61,625 bases of DNA from Cryobacterium glaciale (GCF_004402535.1 NZ_SOEY01000008.1:306732-368356), one strand, 5' to 3'. Shown: positions 25,550 through 34,656, counted from the first letter of the stretch. The notes: a model not told the origin generated them from the letters alone. Numbers and translations: made by a program.

Positions 25550-27213
25550 CCACCACACTTTCCCCGCGCGAGGTCCCGGCCGCTCCGGCCCCCGGCAAGC
25601 GTCACATTCTGTTGGTCTTCGCCGGGCTCATGGTCACCATGCTGCTCGCCTCGCTCGACCAGACCATCTTCAGCACCGCCCTGCCGACCATCGTCGGCGA
25701 ACTCAACGGCGTCGACCACATGCTCTGGGTGACGACCGCCTACATTCTCGCGTCGACCATCATGCTGCCGGTCTACGGCAAGCTTGGCGACCTGATCGGT
25801 CGAAAAGGCCTGTTCATCGGCGCCATCAGTATCTTCATTTTCGGCTCGATCGTCGGTGGCCTCGCCCCCGACATGACCTGGCTCATCATCGGTCGCGCCG
25901 TGCAGGGCCTCGGCGGCGGCGGGCTGATGATCCTCTCGCAGGCCATCATTGCCGACGTCGTACCGGCCCGCGAGCGCGGCAAGTACATGGGCATCATGGG
26001 TGGCGTGTTCGCGCTGTCCTCCGTGGCCGGCCCACTGCTCGGCGGCTGGTTCACCGAGGGCATCGGCTGGCGCTGGGCGTTCTGGATGAACATCCCCCTC
26101 GGCGCCCTCGCCATCGTCACCGCGATCTTCTTTCTGCGCCTGCCCACGGTCGACCACGCCAAGCCGAAGCTCGACGTGGCAGGCATGGGCCTGCTCGCCC
26201 TGGCCTCCACCGGTCTCGTGCTCATTACGACCTGGGGCGGCACGACCTATGACTGGGATTCCCTGCTGATCCTGTCGCTGATCATCGGCACCGTCGTCGC
26301 CGCTGTGGCCTTCGTCCTGGTCGAGCGCCGGGCCGCCGAGCCGATCATGCCGCTGCACCTGTTTCGTGACCGCAACTTCAACCTCACGACCATCGCCGGC
26401 CTGATCACCGGCATCGCCATGTTCGGCGCCCTCGCCTACCTGCCGACTTACCTGCAGATGGTGACCGGCGCGAACGCCACCGAGGCCGGGTTCCTGATGA
26501 TCCCGATGATGGCAGCGCTGCTGATCAGCTCGATCGGTTCCGGCTGGCTGGTGAGTAAATTCGGCCGCTACAAGTGGATGCCTATCACGGGCACGGTCAT
26601 CGTCGGCGTTGCCCTCGTGCTGCTCTCGACCATGACGCCGACCCTGGCGATCTGGGTGCTCTGCAGCTACCTCGCGGTCATGGGCGTCGGGCTCGGACTG
26701 AGCATGCAGATCCTCATCCTGATCGTGCAGAACTCCTTCCCGAACTCCGAGGTCGGTACGGCCACCGCGTCGAACAACTACTTCCGCCAGATCGGCGCCT
26801 CCATCGGTTCCGCCGTGGTCGGGAGCCTGTTCGCCGCCCGCCTGACCGAACTGCTCACCGAGCGGATGCCCGCCGGCGCCGCCGGTGCGGGAGCGGCGAA
26901 CTCGTTCACCCCGGCCATGGTACGGGAACTGCCAGAGGCCGCCCGCCAGATCATCGTCAGCGGCTATAACGACGCGCTCACCCCGGTGTTCCTCTATATG
27001 GTGCCGCTCGTGATCGTCGCCGTCATCCTGCTCTGCTTCGTCACCGAGAAGCCGCTCGCCACCACGATCGAGCGCGACATCCTGCCCGAGACCCTCGAAG
27101 CGGATGGCGCCACCTACGTTCGCCTGGACGCCGCCGCTGCTGCTGCTGCGGTCGCGACCGACGCGCAGGCCGAGCCGGCAGCATCCGCTCGACCGGTCGT
27201 GCCGGCGAGCTAA
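25546..27213 (+). CDS. DHA2-family (14-TM) MFS multidrug exporter
   Basis: A 555-residue major facilitator of the EmrB/QacA type. Motif A GKLGDLIGRKG near 73-83, motif C region ALSSVAGPLLGGWFTE near 152-168, SLDQTIFSTALPTIVGELN in helix 1 (Asp typical of DHA2), and roughly 14 hydrophobic helices. The C-terminal 60 residues are cytosolic, with an alanine-rich tail. Proton-driven export of a hydrophobic cation or drug is the family role. Overlaps tetR by four bases and is presumably controlled by it. Confidence 0.92.
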   Translation: MTTTLSPREVPAAPAPGKRHILLVFAGLMVTMLLASLDQTIFSTALPTIVGELNGVDHMLWVTTAYILASTIMLPVYGKLGDLIGRKGLFIGAISIFIFGSIVGGLAPDMTWLIIGRAVQGLGGGGLMILSQAIIADVVPARERGKYMGIMGGVFALSSVAGPLLGGWFTEGIGWRWAFWMNIPLGALAIVTAIFFLRLPTVDHAKPKLDVAGMGLLALASTGLVLITTWGGTTYDWDSLLILSLIIGTVVAAVAFVLVERRAAEPIMPLHLFRDRNFNLTTIAGLITGIAMFGALAYLPTYLQMVTGANATEAGFLMIPMMAALLISSIGSGWLVSKFGRYKWMPITGTVIVGVALVLLSTMTPTLAIWVLCSYLAVMGVGLGLSMQILILIVQNSFPNSEVGTATASNNYFRQIGASIGSAVVGSLFAARLTELLTERMPAGAAGAGAANSFTPAMVRELPEAARQIIVSGYNDALTPVFLYMVPLVIVAVILLCFVTEKPLATTIERDILPETLEADGATYVRLDAAAAAAAVATDAQAEPAASARPVVPAS

Positions 27214-27239
27214 GCGAGCTGATCCGCCGCTCGCGCGGT

Positions 27240-27305
27240 ACTTTGTTGCTCGCGCGGCCGGCAGGCCAGGCGCCCCAGCAGGCTGGGGCAGCGCGTGCAG
27301 CAAAC
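27240..27305 (-). repeat. Intergenic repeat copy, related to 45087-45194
   Basis: Read on the minus strand, the ends of this segment match those of 45087-45194: a 17-base block (GTTTGCTGCACGCGCTG here, 15 of 17 identical) and a second block around GGCCTGCCGG...GCGCGAGC...ACAAA. The internal parts differ in length. It appears to be a diverged dispersed intergenic element. Confidence 0.35.
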
Positions 27306-27378
27306 AACAGCGTGACGGGTGAGCGCGCCGGTGCCGGTCGCCGTCAGCGGGGCCCGCCTGCGCTGCTACCGTGAACTC

Positions 27379-27411
27379 ATGCGCACCACTTCACCCTGCC
27401 AGCACGCATGA
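27379..27411 (+). CDS. Possible ten-codon leader ORF coupled to the EamA gene
   Basis: ATG 27379 opens a ten-residue frame (MRTTSPCQHA) whose TGA overlaps the EamA ATG as ATGA. TACCGT lies six bases before this ATG, so the mRNA may be leaderless and begin with this peptide. No good Shine-Dalgarno precedes the EamA start itself, which supports translational coupling. No similarity is known. Confidence 0.35.
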   Translation: MRTTSPCQHA

Positions 27412-28274
27412 TCGGGGTCGTCCTCGCCCTGGTTTCAGCCGCCGCCTACGGAGTGAGCGACTTTCTCGGCGGCATCGCGTCGCGCCGGGTGGCCGCGCTG
27501 CGAGTGGTGCTCCTCTCCTACCCGATCTCGGCGGTGATCATCGCCATCGCCGCCGCCTTCGTCGGCGGTGAGTTCTCCTGGCGGTCGATGCTGTTCGGCG
27601 CGGCGTCGGGCACCGTGCTCGCCCTCGCCATGTGGTGGTTCTACATCGCCCTGGCCGAGGGACCGATGAGCGTCGTGTCGCCGCTGACCGCGGTCATCGT
27701 CGCCGGCATCCCGGTGATCGTAGGCGTGATCATGGGGGAGCGGCCCTCGGTCATCTCCTACGGTGGCATCACGCTCGCCATCGTCGCGGTGATCCTGGTG
27801 AGCCGGGAACCGCCCGGCGTCGCCGACCACACGGTTTCGGGCGCGCGTGCCCCACGATTCACCCGCCGTGTCGCGTGGTTCACGGTGGGGTCGGGTGTGA
27901 GCTTCGCCCTGAGTTTCATCTTCACCCACCAGATCGAGACCGGCACCGGCCTGTGGCCACTCGTGGTGTCGCGCACCGTGGCATCCGTCATCGTCATCGC
28001 GGTGGCGACCGGAACGGGCCAGCTGGCCCGCCCGCCGCGCACCATTCTCGGCTTCGCCGTAGTCGTGGCGATACTCGACGTCCTCGCCACGATTGCACTC
28101 CTCTACGCCCTGCAGGCAGGCCTGCTGTCGTTGGTGTCGGTGCTGGTATCGCTCTACCCGGCCGTTACCGTACTGCTCGCTGTGCTCGTGCTCAAGGAAC
28201 GCGTCGGTCGGTGGCAGGTGGCCGGTATGGGGCTCGCGCTGGCCGCGGTCGCCGCGATCGCGGTCAACGGTTAG
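27408..28274 (+). CDS. EamA/DMT-superfamily transporter
   Basis: A 288-residue protein with about ten membrane helices and two EamA repeats (about 5-135 and 150-285). Typical segments: SAAAYGVSDFLGGIASRR at the N-terminus, PLTAVIVAGIPVIVGVIMGERPS near 95-117 and VSVLVSLYPAVTVLLAVLVLKERV near 250-273. Members export metabolites or amino acids; substrate unknown. The start is coupled to a short upstream ORF. Confidence 0.88.
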   Translation: MIGVVLALVSAAAYGVSDFLGGIASRRVAALRVVLLSYPISAVIIAIAAAFVGGEFSWRSMLFGAASGTVLALAMWWFYIALAEGPMSVVSPLTAVIVAGIPVIVGVIMGERPSVISYGGITLAIVAVILVSREPPGVADHTVSGARAPRFTRRVAWFTVGSGVSFALSFIFTHQIETGTGLWPLVVSRTVASVIVIAVATGTGQLARPPRTILGFAVVVAILDVLATIALLYALQAGLLSLVSVLVSLYPAVTVLLAVLVLKERVGRWQVAGMGLALAAVAAIAVNG

Positions 28275-28447
28275 TCGCATACCCGGTCAAGCGGATTCCT
28301 CGCACCGCGCACTAACCCGATGAGGCGAGTGTGGCAGCCCCCGAAATGGGTGGCCGCTACGGTAACTTCGGGCGCGGCCACCCACATCGGGCGCGCCCAT
28401 CCAGCCGAACCGGCGAGCGGATGCCGCGGGCTGGCGACCGCGAGGGA

Positions 28448-29146
28448 CTACCGCGCGATGAGCGCCTGGGCGATGACCGAGGTGAAGAAAACGAGGCCGT
28501 CGATGCCGCTCGCCATGGCGTCGTCGGTGTCGGGACCGAAACCGGCCTCGACGGCGTGTTCGGGGTGCGGCATGAGGCCGACGACGTTGCCGCGGGCGTT
28601 GGTGACACCGGCGATATCGTTCAACGAACCGTTCGGGTTGCCGCCGATGTAGCGGGCCACGATGCGGCCCTCACCCTCGAGCACCTTGAGGGTTTCGGCC
28701 GAGGCCATGAACGAGCCCTCGCCGTTCTTGAGCGGAATGACGATCTCGGCGTCAGCGGCGAACCCGCTGGTCCAGTCGCTCGTGGTGTTCTCGATGCGCA
28801 GGCCCTGGTCGCGGCAGATGAAGCGACCCTGGTCGTTTCGAATGAGGCCGCCGTCGAGCAGGTGGGCCTCGGTGAGCATCTGGAATCCGTTGCAGATGCC
28901 GAGAACGGGCATGCCCTGGTTCGCCGCGTCGATGACCTCGGTCATGATCGGCGAGAGGCTCGCGATGGCGCCGGCCCGCAGGTAGTCGCCGTAGCTGAAC
29001 CCGCCGGGCAGCACGAGGGCATCGACGCCGTGCAGGTCGTGGTCGCCGTGCCAGAGGGCTACGGCATCGGCGCCGGCCAGGCGGATCGCGCGCGCAGCGT
29101 CACGATCATCGAGCGAGCCGGGAAAGGTAACGACGCCGATGCGCAT
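28448..29146 (-). CDS. purQ: Phosphoribosylformylglycinamidine synthase, glutaminase subunit PurQ
   Basis: A 232-residue class I amidotransferase: [13 protein letters not shown] near 45-57, nucleophile Cys in GICNGFQML near 90-98, and His-Glu in MPHPEHAVE near 199-207. It supplies ammonia to PurL in step four of purine synthesis (FGAR to FGAM). It overlaps purS by one base, so purS-purQ form an operon; purL is not visible in this window. Confidence 0.96.
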   Translation of the reverse strand: MRIGVVTFPGSLDDRDAARAIRLAGADAVALWHGDHDLHGVDALVLPGGFSYGDYLRAGAIASLSPIMTEVIDAANQGMPVLGICNGFQMLTEAHLLDGGLIRNDQGRFICRDQGLRIENTTSDWTSGFAADAEIVIPLKNGEGSFMASAETLKVLEGEGRIVARYIGGNPNGSLNDIAGVTNARGNVVGLMPHPEHAVEAGFGPDTDDAMASGIDGLVFFTSVIAQALIAR

Positions 29147-29430
29147 CAGGCGACCGCGCCGGAGGGTGCGTCCTGCACGTGGATGCCGACGACATCCTCG
29201 ATCACGGAGTTCGACAATACCGTGTCGGCGAGCTCGCGCACGGCGGCGAGGGTCGCGGCATCCGCTTCACCGTCGATGGAGATCTCGAAGCGCTTGCCGA
29301 CGCGCACGCCGGTGACGTTGGCCAGCGCTGACTGGGTCTGACCGAGGCGACCGAGGGCGCCGGCGACGGCCTTGCCCTGGGGGTCAAGCAACTCGGCCTT
29401 GGGCATTACTTCGACGACGATCGTTGGCAC
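29146..29430 (-). CDS. purS: Phosphoribosylformylglycinamidine synthase subunit PurS
   Basis: A 94-residue Pur[21 protein letters not shown] at the start, LGRLGQTQ and VRVGKRFEI in the middle. It bridges PurQ and small PurL in the three-part FGAM synthase. GTG start at 29430. The 84-bp gap upstream holds a CTATAA-like -10 and a perfect CTGTA/TACAG palindrome at 29476-29489. Confidence 0.95.
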   Translation of the reverse strand: MPTIVVEVMPKAELLDPQGKAVAGALGRLGQTQSALANVTGVRVGKRFEISIDGEADAATLAAVRELADTVLSNSVIEDVVGIHVQDAPSGAVA

Positions 29431-29471
29431 AGGGCACTCCGCATACAGTCTGGGGCTTATAGTCGTGGCAA

Positions 29472-29489
29472 ATCACTGTAATTCTACAG
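29472..29489. promoter_or_regulatory. Palindromic CTGTAATTNTRCAG-type motif before purS (also at 24860-24877)
   Basis: An 18-base word beginning ATCACTGTAATT matches 16 of 18 bases with one at 24860-24877 before tetR. Here it contains the perfect arms CTGTA/TACAG. It lies 42-60 bp upstream of the purS start, where a regulator or polymerase could bind. Confidence 0.35.
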
Positions 29490-29514
29490 GCCGGGTACGG
29501 CCCTGCCCGCCGCT

Positions 29515-30807
29515 CTACCGGCTCACGCCGTTCTGGCCGAGCAGGATGCCGCGCAGCACGTCGCGTACGGCGGCGACGCCGTCGTAGGTCTCGACGAAGC
29601 TCGTGCTCAGCGGGGCGAGGCCGAGCCGCAGCCCGTTCGGTGCTCGAAAATCGGGAATCACATCGTTGTCCCACAGAATCTTCGTGACCTGCCGCATGAG
29701 CGGATGGTTGATGGTCACGTGCCCGCCGCGATGGGTCTGCTCCCGCGGCGAAGCCACGGTGACCCCCATCGGCGCGAGCCACTCATCGACGAGGGTGATC
29801 GCGAATTCGGTCAGCGCGACCGACTTGGCGCGCACCGACTCGATCGTGGCTTCATTCAGCATGGCGATCGTGTCCTGCATGGCGAGCATGCCCAGCACGG
29901 CGGGGGTACCGCTCATGAAACGACGGATGCCGGTGGCCGGCTGATACCCCGGCCCCATCTCGAAGATGGCCTGCGCTCCCATCCAGCCCTGGATCGGCTG
30001 GGTGAGCACATCGTGCAGGTCGCTCCTGACGTAGCCGAACGCCGGGGCGCCCGGCCCGCCGCTGAGATATTTGTACGAGCAGCCGACCGCGAGGTCCACG
30101 TCGCAGCGGTCGAGTTCGACCGGAACCGACCCGACCGAGTGGCTCAGGTCCCACAGCACGAGGGCGTCGTGCTCGTGGGCGACGGCGGTGATGGCCTGCA
30201 TGTCGGCGAGGTAGCCGGAGCGGTAGGCCACGTGGCTCAGCAGCACGAGGGAGGTCTCTCGGCCGACTGCCTGGCGTACCTGCTCGGCGGTCACCCCGCC
30301 TTCGGTGTCGGAGTCGATCCAGCGTAGGGTCAAGCCGCGCTCGCGTGCGATGCCCTCGACGATGTACCGGTCGGTGGGAAAATTGTCGCTGTCGAGCACG
30401 ATCTCGGTGCGGTGCGGGCGGGAATCCACGGCGGCGCGGGCCAACTTGTACAGCAATACGCTGGTGGAGTCGCCGACGAAAATCTGGCCGGGAGCGGCGC
30501 CGAGGCAGACTCGGCCGAGGTCGTCACCGATCTGCAGCGGCAGGTCCATCCACTGCTCGTCCCAGCCGCGAATGAGCCGGGTGCCCCAGTCGTGTTGCAG
30601 AAAGTCGGCGATGCGGTCGGCGCTCGCCCGCAGCGGGCGGCCGAGCGAGTTGCCGTCGAGGTACGCGCGCGGGTTCGCGGTGTCGGTGTCGGCGTCGGTG
30701 CCGAGGAACCGGGCGCGATAGTGGGCCAGGCCGTCGATGCGGTCCATCCGCCGGGCAAAAGCGAGGTGGGCATCGAGGCCGGTCGTACTGTTCGGAGTGG
30801 GCGTCAT
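29515..30807 (-). CDS. kynU: Kynureninase
   Basis: A 430-residue PLP-dependent hydrolase that converts kynurenine to anthranilate and alanine. Family marks: YLDGNSLGRPLR near 48-60, HVAYRSGYLADM near 172-184, DLSHSVGSVPVEL near 200-213, the PLP lysine in CSYKYLSGGPGAP near 230-242, and QGWMGAQAIFEMGP near 263-276. It is the last gene of kynA-amidohydrolase-kynU, its ATG overlapping the amidohydrolase stop by four bases. Confidence 0.96.
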   Translation of the reverse strand: MTPTPNSTTGLDAHLAFARRMDRIDGLAHYRARFLGTDADTDTANPRAYLDGNSLGRPLRASADRIADFLQHDWGTRLIRGWDEQWMDLPLQIGDDLGRVCLGAAPGQIFVGDSTSVLLYKLARAAVDSRPHRTEIVLDSDNFPTDRYIVEGIARERGLTLRWIDSDTEGGVTAEQVRQAVGRETSLVLLSHVAYRSGYLADMQAITAVAHEHDALVLWDLSHSVGSVPVELDRCDVDLAVGCSYKYLSGGPGAPAFGYVRSDLHDVLTQPIQGWMGAQAIFEMGPGYQPATGIRRFMSGTPAVLGMLAMQDTIAMLNEATIESVRAKSVALTEFAITLVDEWLAPMGVTVASPREQTHRGGHVTINHPLMRQVTKILWDNDVIPDFRAPNGLRLGLAPLSTSFVETYDGVAAVRDVLRGILLGQNGVSR

Positions 30808-31703
30808 GCGAGTACCTCGAGTTCGGGGCGGGTGAGGGCGCGAGCGGTGACGAGCCAGTCGGCGAAGGCGCCGGGGCCTTGCGGCCGTTCGCCCGGAATA
30901 AAGGTAACCCGGCTATCGGGCGTGGTCAGTCCGAGCGGTGCCGACGAGCAGAGAGCCGCCAACACGTCGTCGGGGGTCAGGCCGGCGCCGAGCAGCGCCA
31001 CGATTTCGCGGTGGTTGACGCCGATGGGCAGCGGCCCGTTGCCGAGGTCGGTGCCGTACAGCACCCGTCCGCCGTTGCAGTGGAATCGTCGCAGATTGTC
31101 GCTCGCGATCTCGAAGGCGACGGTGGGGGAGCCCCAGCCGTGGATGTCGAGGGTACTGATCCAGGTCATTCGAGCGGCCATCGCGGTGACCAGGCCATCG
31201 CCGAGGCGTTCCGAGAACGGAGTGTGGGCGAACGCGTCGACACCGGCCGTGAACGCGCGCTCGGCCTGGCCGGCGCCCTCGGCGTGCGCGACGACCGGCA
31301 GCCTCAGCTCGTGAGCCCGGCCGACTAGTGCGGCCAGTGCCTCGGCACCGAGCACCGGCCCGGCCGCCGAGTTCAAAGTGATCTTCAGAACGGATGCCCC
31401 GGCCGCGACCTGCAGATCCACCGCGCTCACGGCATCCGCTGGGGAGGCGACCGGGCAGCTCCACCCGGGCTGGGCCCAGTCGGCGCGGCTCGGGTAGCCG
31501 CCGGGGGCGGTCACGAACTGGTGCGCGTATGCCAGATCAGGCATAGACGTGCGCAAGCCGTCGGGCAACCAGCCGCCGAGGTCGAGTACGCGGGCGATGC
31601 CGCCGGTAAGGAGCTGACCGGGATCACTCAGGGCGAGGTGCACGTGCGCGTCGAGGAAGCCCGGGTAGACGGCTCCCCGCCCATGAAGAAAATGGGTGGT
31701 CAC
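30804..31703 (-). CDS. Amidohydrolase-family protein in the kynurenine operon (candidate N-formylkynurenine hydrolase)
   Basis: About 299 residues of the metal-dependent amidohydrolase superfamily. The HxH metal motif is in PGFLDAHVHLAL near 15-26; the next ligands are probably His in VVAHAEG near 138 and Asp in VLYGTDLGNG near 223. The usual N-terminal beta-sandwich strands are nearly absent. GTG 31703 overlaps the kynA stop by four bases; the longer frame to 32252 only runs antisense-free through kynA. No KynB-type formamidase gene is present, and this gene sits exactly where that step is required, so it may be the formamidase. An imidazolonepropionase-like or other cyclic amidase is the alternative. 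Confidence 0.8.
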   Translation of the reverse strand: MTTHFLHGRGAVYPGFLDAHVHLALSDPGQLLTGGIARVLDLGGWLPDGLRTSMPDLAYAHQFVTAPGGYPSRADWAQPGWSCPVASPADAVSAVDLQVAAGASVLKITLNSAAGPVLGAEALAALVGRAHELRLPVVAHAEGAGQAERAFTAGVDAFAHTPFSERLGDGLVTAMAARMTWISTLDIHGWGSPTVAFEIASDNLRRFHCNGGRVLYGTDLGNGPLPIGVNHREIVALLGAGLTPDDVLAALCSSAPLGLTTPDSRVTFIPGERPQGPGAFADWLVTARALTRPELEVLA

Positions 31704-32554
31704 GTGCCGATCTCCGTGCGCACCGCGAACAGCTCCGGAAAGAAGGTGAGCTCGAGGGCCTTCTGTAGAAAGGCCGCGCCGCTTGAACCTCCGGTGCCGT
31801 GCTTCATGCCGATGATGCGCTGCACGGTCTTGAGGTGCCGAAAACGCCAGAGTTGAAAGTTGTCCTCGAGGTCGACGAGTTCTTCGCAGGCCTCGTAGGC
31901 GGCCCAGTGCTCGCTGGCATTCTCGTATATTCCCCGGAAGGTATGCACGAGCTCGGGGTGGAACGTCCAGGCCTCGGTTACGTCGCGTTCGAGCACCGCG
32001 GTGGGTATGTCGTAGCCGGCCCGGTGCAGGTAGCGCAGGAACTCGTCGTAGAGGCTGGGCGCTTCGAAGGTGGCGGTGAGCAGGGCGTGAGCGGAGGCAT
32101 CCGATTCGAAGACGGTCAGCATGCGCCGGTTCTTGTTGCCGAGCGCGAACTCGACCGCACGATACTGGTACGACTGAAACCCGCTCGAATTGCCCAGAAA
32201 ATGGCGGAACTGGGCGTATTCGGTGGGGGTGAGAGTGGCGAGCACCGACCACTGCTCGGTGAGGGTGCGTTGAATGTGCTTGACCCGGGCGATGCCCTTG
32301 AGGGCCGGCGCGAGCAGGTCTGCGCGCAGCGCTTCGATGGCCGCCTGCAGCTCGTGCAGCACGAGTTTGAGCCAGAGTTCGGTGGTCTGGTGCTGGATGA
32401 TGAAGAGAAGTTCATCGTGGTGTTCCGGAACGCTGACCGGCCTCTGCGCGTCGAGCAGGGTGGGCAGGTCGAGGTAAGCCCCGTAGCTCATCTTCTCGCG
32501 AAAATCGGTGACGATCTCCGGGTCGAAGTCGCGGGTGTTGTTCTTGAGGGTCAT
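31700..32554 (-). CDS. kynA: Tryptophan 2,3-dioxygenase
   Basis: A 284-residue haem dioxygenase that opens the indole ring of tryptophan to N-formylkynurenine. Segments: SYGAYLDLPTLLDAQ near 24-38, PEHHDELLFIIQHQTTELW near 43-61, SSGFQSYQYRAVEFALG near 123-139 and HGTGGSSGAAFL near 257-268. First gene of the operon; the divergent TetR gene starts 95 bp away and is the probable regulator. Confidence 0.95.
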   Translation of the reverse strand: MTLKNNTRDFDPEIVTDFREKMSYGAYLDLPTLLDAQRPVSVPEHHDELLFIIQHQTTELWLKLVLHELQAAIEALRADLLAPALKGIARVKHIQRTLTEQWSVLATLTPTEYAQFRHFLGNSSGFQSYQYRAVEFALGNKNRRMLTVFESDASAHALLTATFEAPSLYDEFLRYLHRAGYDIPTAVLERDVTEAWTFHPELVHTFRGIYENASEHWAAYEACEELVDLEDNFQLWRFRHLKTVQRIIGMKHGTGGSSGAAFLQKALELTFFPELFAVRTEIGT

Positions 32555-32649
32555 CGGGTTCCGTTCGGCTTGTTCAAATTGTGCGCAGGTTGCGGCTGTG
32601 GGCGCAACACCGGACTATGGGGGCAGGGCAAAGTTCTAGACTGGAGCGC

Positions 32650-33384
32650 ATGACCTCGCCGACCCGAAAGCCCCAGGATGGCGTGCCGGCTCCGTCTGCA
32701 CCCGAGAGGACCGCGCTCGACCGCCCCGCCCCGGTGCCGCCCCGTCGCCGCGACGCCCGGCTCAACCGCGATCGCCTGATCCTCAGCGCGCGCACCCTGC
32801 TCGCCCAGCACGGCGTCGACGCCTCACTCGAGGCGATCGCCCGTCAGGCCGAAGTCGGTGTCGCCACGCTGTACCGCAACTTTCCGACCCGGGACGACCT
32901 CGTGCGCGCGCTCTACGACCTCGCGCTCGCGCAGCTGCACGCCGTGCGTGGGGAGATCGAGGCCGCGCCCACCCCGTGGGATGCGCTCGTCGTCTACACC
33001 GAACGGGTCGCCGAATGGCTCGTCGCCGACCCGTCGCTGCCGCCGATCCTGCGGCGCATGGCCCAGCTCGACCCGTCGGCGCGGCCGGCGGCGGAGTTCG
33101 ACGGCTTCATCGCGAGCCTCGTGGCCCGGGCCAAAAAGGACGGCACGCTGCGCCGGGACGTCGACGCGGTCGACCTCGCCGTGCTCGTCACCATGGTCGG
33201 ATCGCTCGGCAGCCTCGGCGACGGCTATGCCGGCCAGTGGCGGCGTCAGCTTTCCATCGTGCTCGACGGCCTGCGCGCCGCCGACGCGCCCCGGCCCAAG
33301 CTGCCAGGCCGCCCGCTCAACGTGAAGGACTACCAGGCCACCGTGCACGGCCTCACCCGCCGGGCGGCCCGCGCCGCCCGCTGA
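32650..33384 (+). CDS. TetR-family regulator, divergent from the kynurenine operon
   Basis: About 244 residues with helix-turn-helix at about 55-100 (LEAIARQAEVGVATLYRNFPTRDDLVRA) and a TetR C-terminal domain. The first 35 residues are Pro/Arg-rich. TAGACT lies seven bases before the ATG, suggesting a leaderless mRNA; an in-frame extension to 32581 is rejected on that ground. The divergent arrangement suggests repression of kynA-amidohydrolase-kynU with an aromatic pathway intermediate as effector. Confidence 0.85.
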   Translation: MTSPTRKPQDGVPAPSAPERTALDRPAPVPPRRRDARLNRDRLILSARTLLAQHGVDASLEAIARQAEVGVATLYRNFPTRDDLVRALYDLALAQLHAVRGEIEAAPTPWDALVVYTERVAEWLVADPSLPPILRRMAQLDPSARPAAEFDGFIASLVARAKKDGTLRRDVDAVDLAVLVTMVGSLGSLGDGYAGQWRRQLSIVLDGLRAADAPRPKLPGRPLNVKDYQATVHGLTRRAARAAR

Positions 33385-33393
33385 GCCGCGCTG

Positions 33394-34299
33394 CTAGATC
33401 GTCGCGACCGGGTTCGCAGCGGCGTTCGTGTGGTCCGCCGAGCTCACCTGGATGCGGTTGGCCCACGGGTCGTCGAAGCTGAGGGTCTGCCCGTCCTGAC
33501 GGGTGTCGACTCTGTAGTGGGTCATCCGCTCGTTGAGGGCGCCGACGTCGTCGGTGGTCGGCACGATGATGCTGATCTCGCCGAGACCCAGGGCCAGGCG
33601 TCGTTTGCCGCTGCCCGAGCTCTCCCAGGTGTTCATGGCCATGTGGTGGTGGTAGCCCCCGGCGGAGACGAACAGGGCAGAGGGGCCGAAGTTCGCGGTC
33701 GCCTCGAAGCCGAGACGGTTCACGTAGAATTCGCGGGCGCTCGCAACATCGCCGACCGACAGGTGCACGTGGCCGACGATGGCGTGGCCGGCGCTGGGTT
33801 CCTGCGACATATGCTCAGAAATGAATGCGTTCGGGTCGAGGTAGAGCGAGGCCATTTCGACCTGGCCGTGGGTCCAGCTCCACTGGGTGCGGTCACGGTC
33901 CCAGTACAGCTCGATGCCGTTGCCCTCGGGGTCGGTGAAGTAGAAGGCCTGGCTGACCAGGTGATCGGCGCTGCCGGTGAACGTTCCGGGCGACTTCGTG
34001 CCGATCGAATACACGGCGGCGGCGAGGTCGGCCTGCGTGTCGAACAGAATGGCCGTGTGGTACAGCCCGGCCGAGCGCGGTTCGGCGGCCGCGAGCTCGG
34101 GGGCATGCTGCAGGATCACGAGCGGAACCTGGCCGCGGCCGAGCACGGCGACCGGCCCGTCGTGGCTCTGCAGTTCGAGGGTCACGATGTCGCGGTAGTA
34201 GGCGATCATGGCGTCGAGGTTGCCCACGCGCAGGGTCACCGCGCCCATACCGGTGTCGGCGGCCAGCAGGTCTTTCGCAGTCAGAGTCACAGCAGGCAT
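33394..34299 (-). CDS. VOC-family protein, catechol 2,3-dioxygenase (CatE)-like
   Basis: A 301-residue protein with two vicinal-oxygen-chelate modules (about 15-130 and 165-285). Metal-ligand candidates are His in AGLYHTAILF near 80, Glu in GNGIELYWDRD near 130, and His in VGHVHLSVGD near 176 with HHHMAMNTW near 220. This layout fits bacterial extradiol dioxygenases of the CatE type, which cleave catechols meta to the hydroxyls. It is adjacent to, but convergent with, the TetR gene. A link to the Rieske dioxygenase 29 kb away is speculative; a glyoxalase-type role is possible. Confidence 0.8.
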   Translation of the reverse strand: MPAVTLTAKDLLAADTGMGAVTLRVGNLDAMIAYYRDIVTLELQSHDGPVAVLGRGQVPLVILQHAPELAAAEPRSAGLYHTAILFDTQADLAAAVYSIGTKSPGTFTGSADHLVSQAFYFTDPEGNGIELYWDRDRTQWSWTHGQVEMASLYLDPNAFISEHMSQEPSAGHAIVGHVHLSVGDVASAREFYVNRLGFEATANFGPSALFVSAGGYHHHMAMNTWESSGSGKRRLALGLGEISIIVPTTDDVGALNERMTHYRVDTRQDGQTLSFDDPWANRIQVSSADHTNAAANPVATI

Positions 34300-34446
34300 A
34301 ACTCGGGTGTCGCCCCGACTATTCCGCGATTCGCAGTGTTCGGATCCCCCCGTTTGCGCGCCGCGGCCCGCATGCCGTCCAGCGTCTGGAAAATCCCTCT
34401 CCCCATAGAAGCATCGCGGGTCCCTTCTGGTTCGCGCAGGTCACGG

Positions 34447-34644
34447 TCAGAAGGTGGTCGCCGCCACCAACTCGGGCGGTCGGTTTGAGGGCACCCACGC
34501 CGATTCAGAAGTGGCAAATCGATGCAGCTGAGTCAAGGAGCGCACAGAGCTTTTCAATGCTTCGGGCAGGTGCCATTTGACCAGCTCATCTAGATCTCCT
34601 TGCTCAGCGGGTGCGGCATCGTGGGTGATTTCGCCCTCTTCCAT
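34447..34644 (-). CDS. Doubtful 65-residue ORF or gene remnant
   Basis: A 65-residue frame with acidic N-terminus (MEEGEITHD) and a helical middle (DLDELVKWHLPEALKSS, near 17-33). No ribosome site precedes the ATG and the upstream sequence is the octamer array. No family recognised. It may be the 3' part of a broken gene lying just downstream of the TIR-ATPase gene on the same strand. Confidence 0.25.
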   Translation of the reverse strand: MEEGEITHDAAPAEQGDLDELVKWHLPEALKSSVRSLTQLHRFATSESAWVPSNRPPELVAATTF

Positions 34645-34656
34645 CGGCGACTATTG

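Noticed and set aside
25078..27303. A 741-codon open frame on the minus strand
   Set aside because: It is antisense to the DHA2 exporter and tetR, rich in His/Asp/Arg/Glu as expected from reverse-complemented GC-rich membrane-protein codons, and has no recognisable domain.
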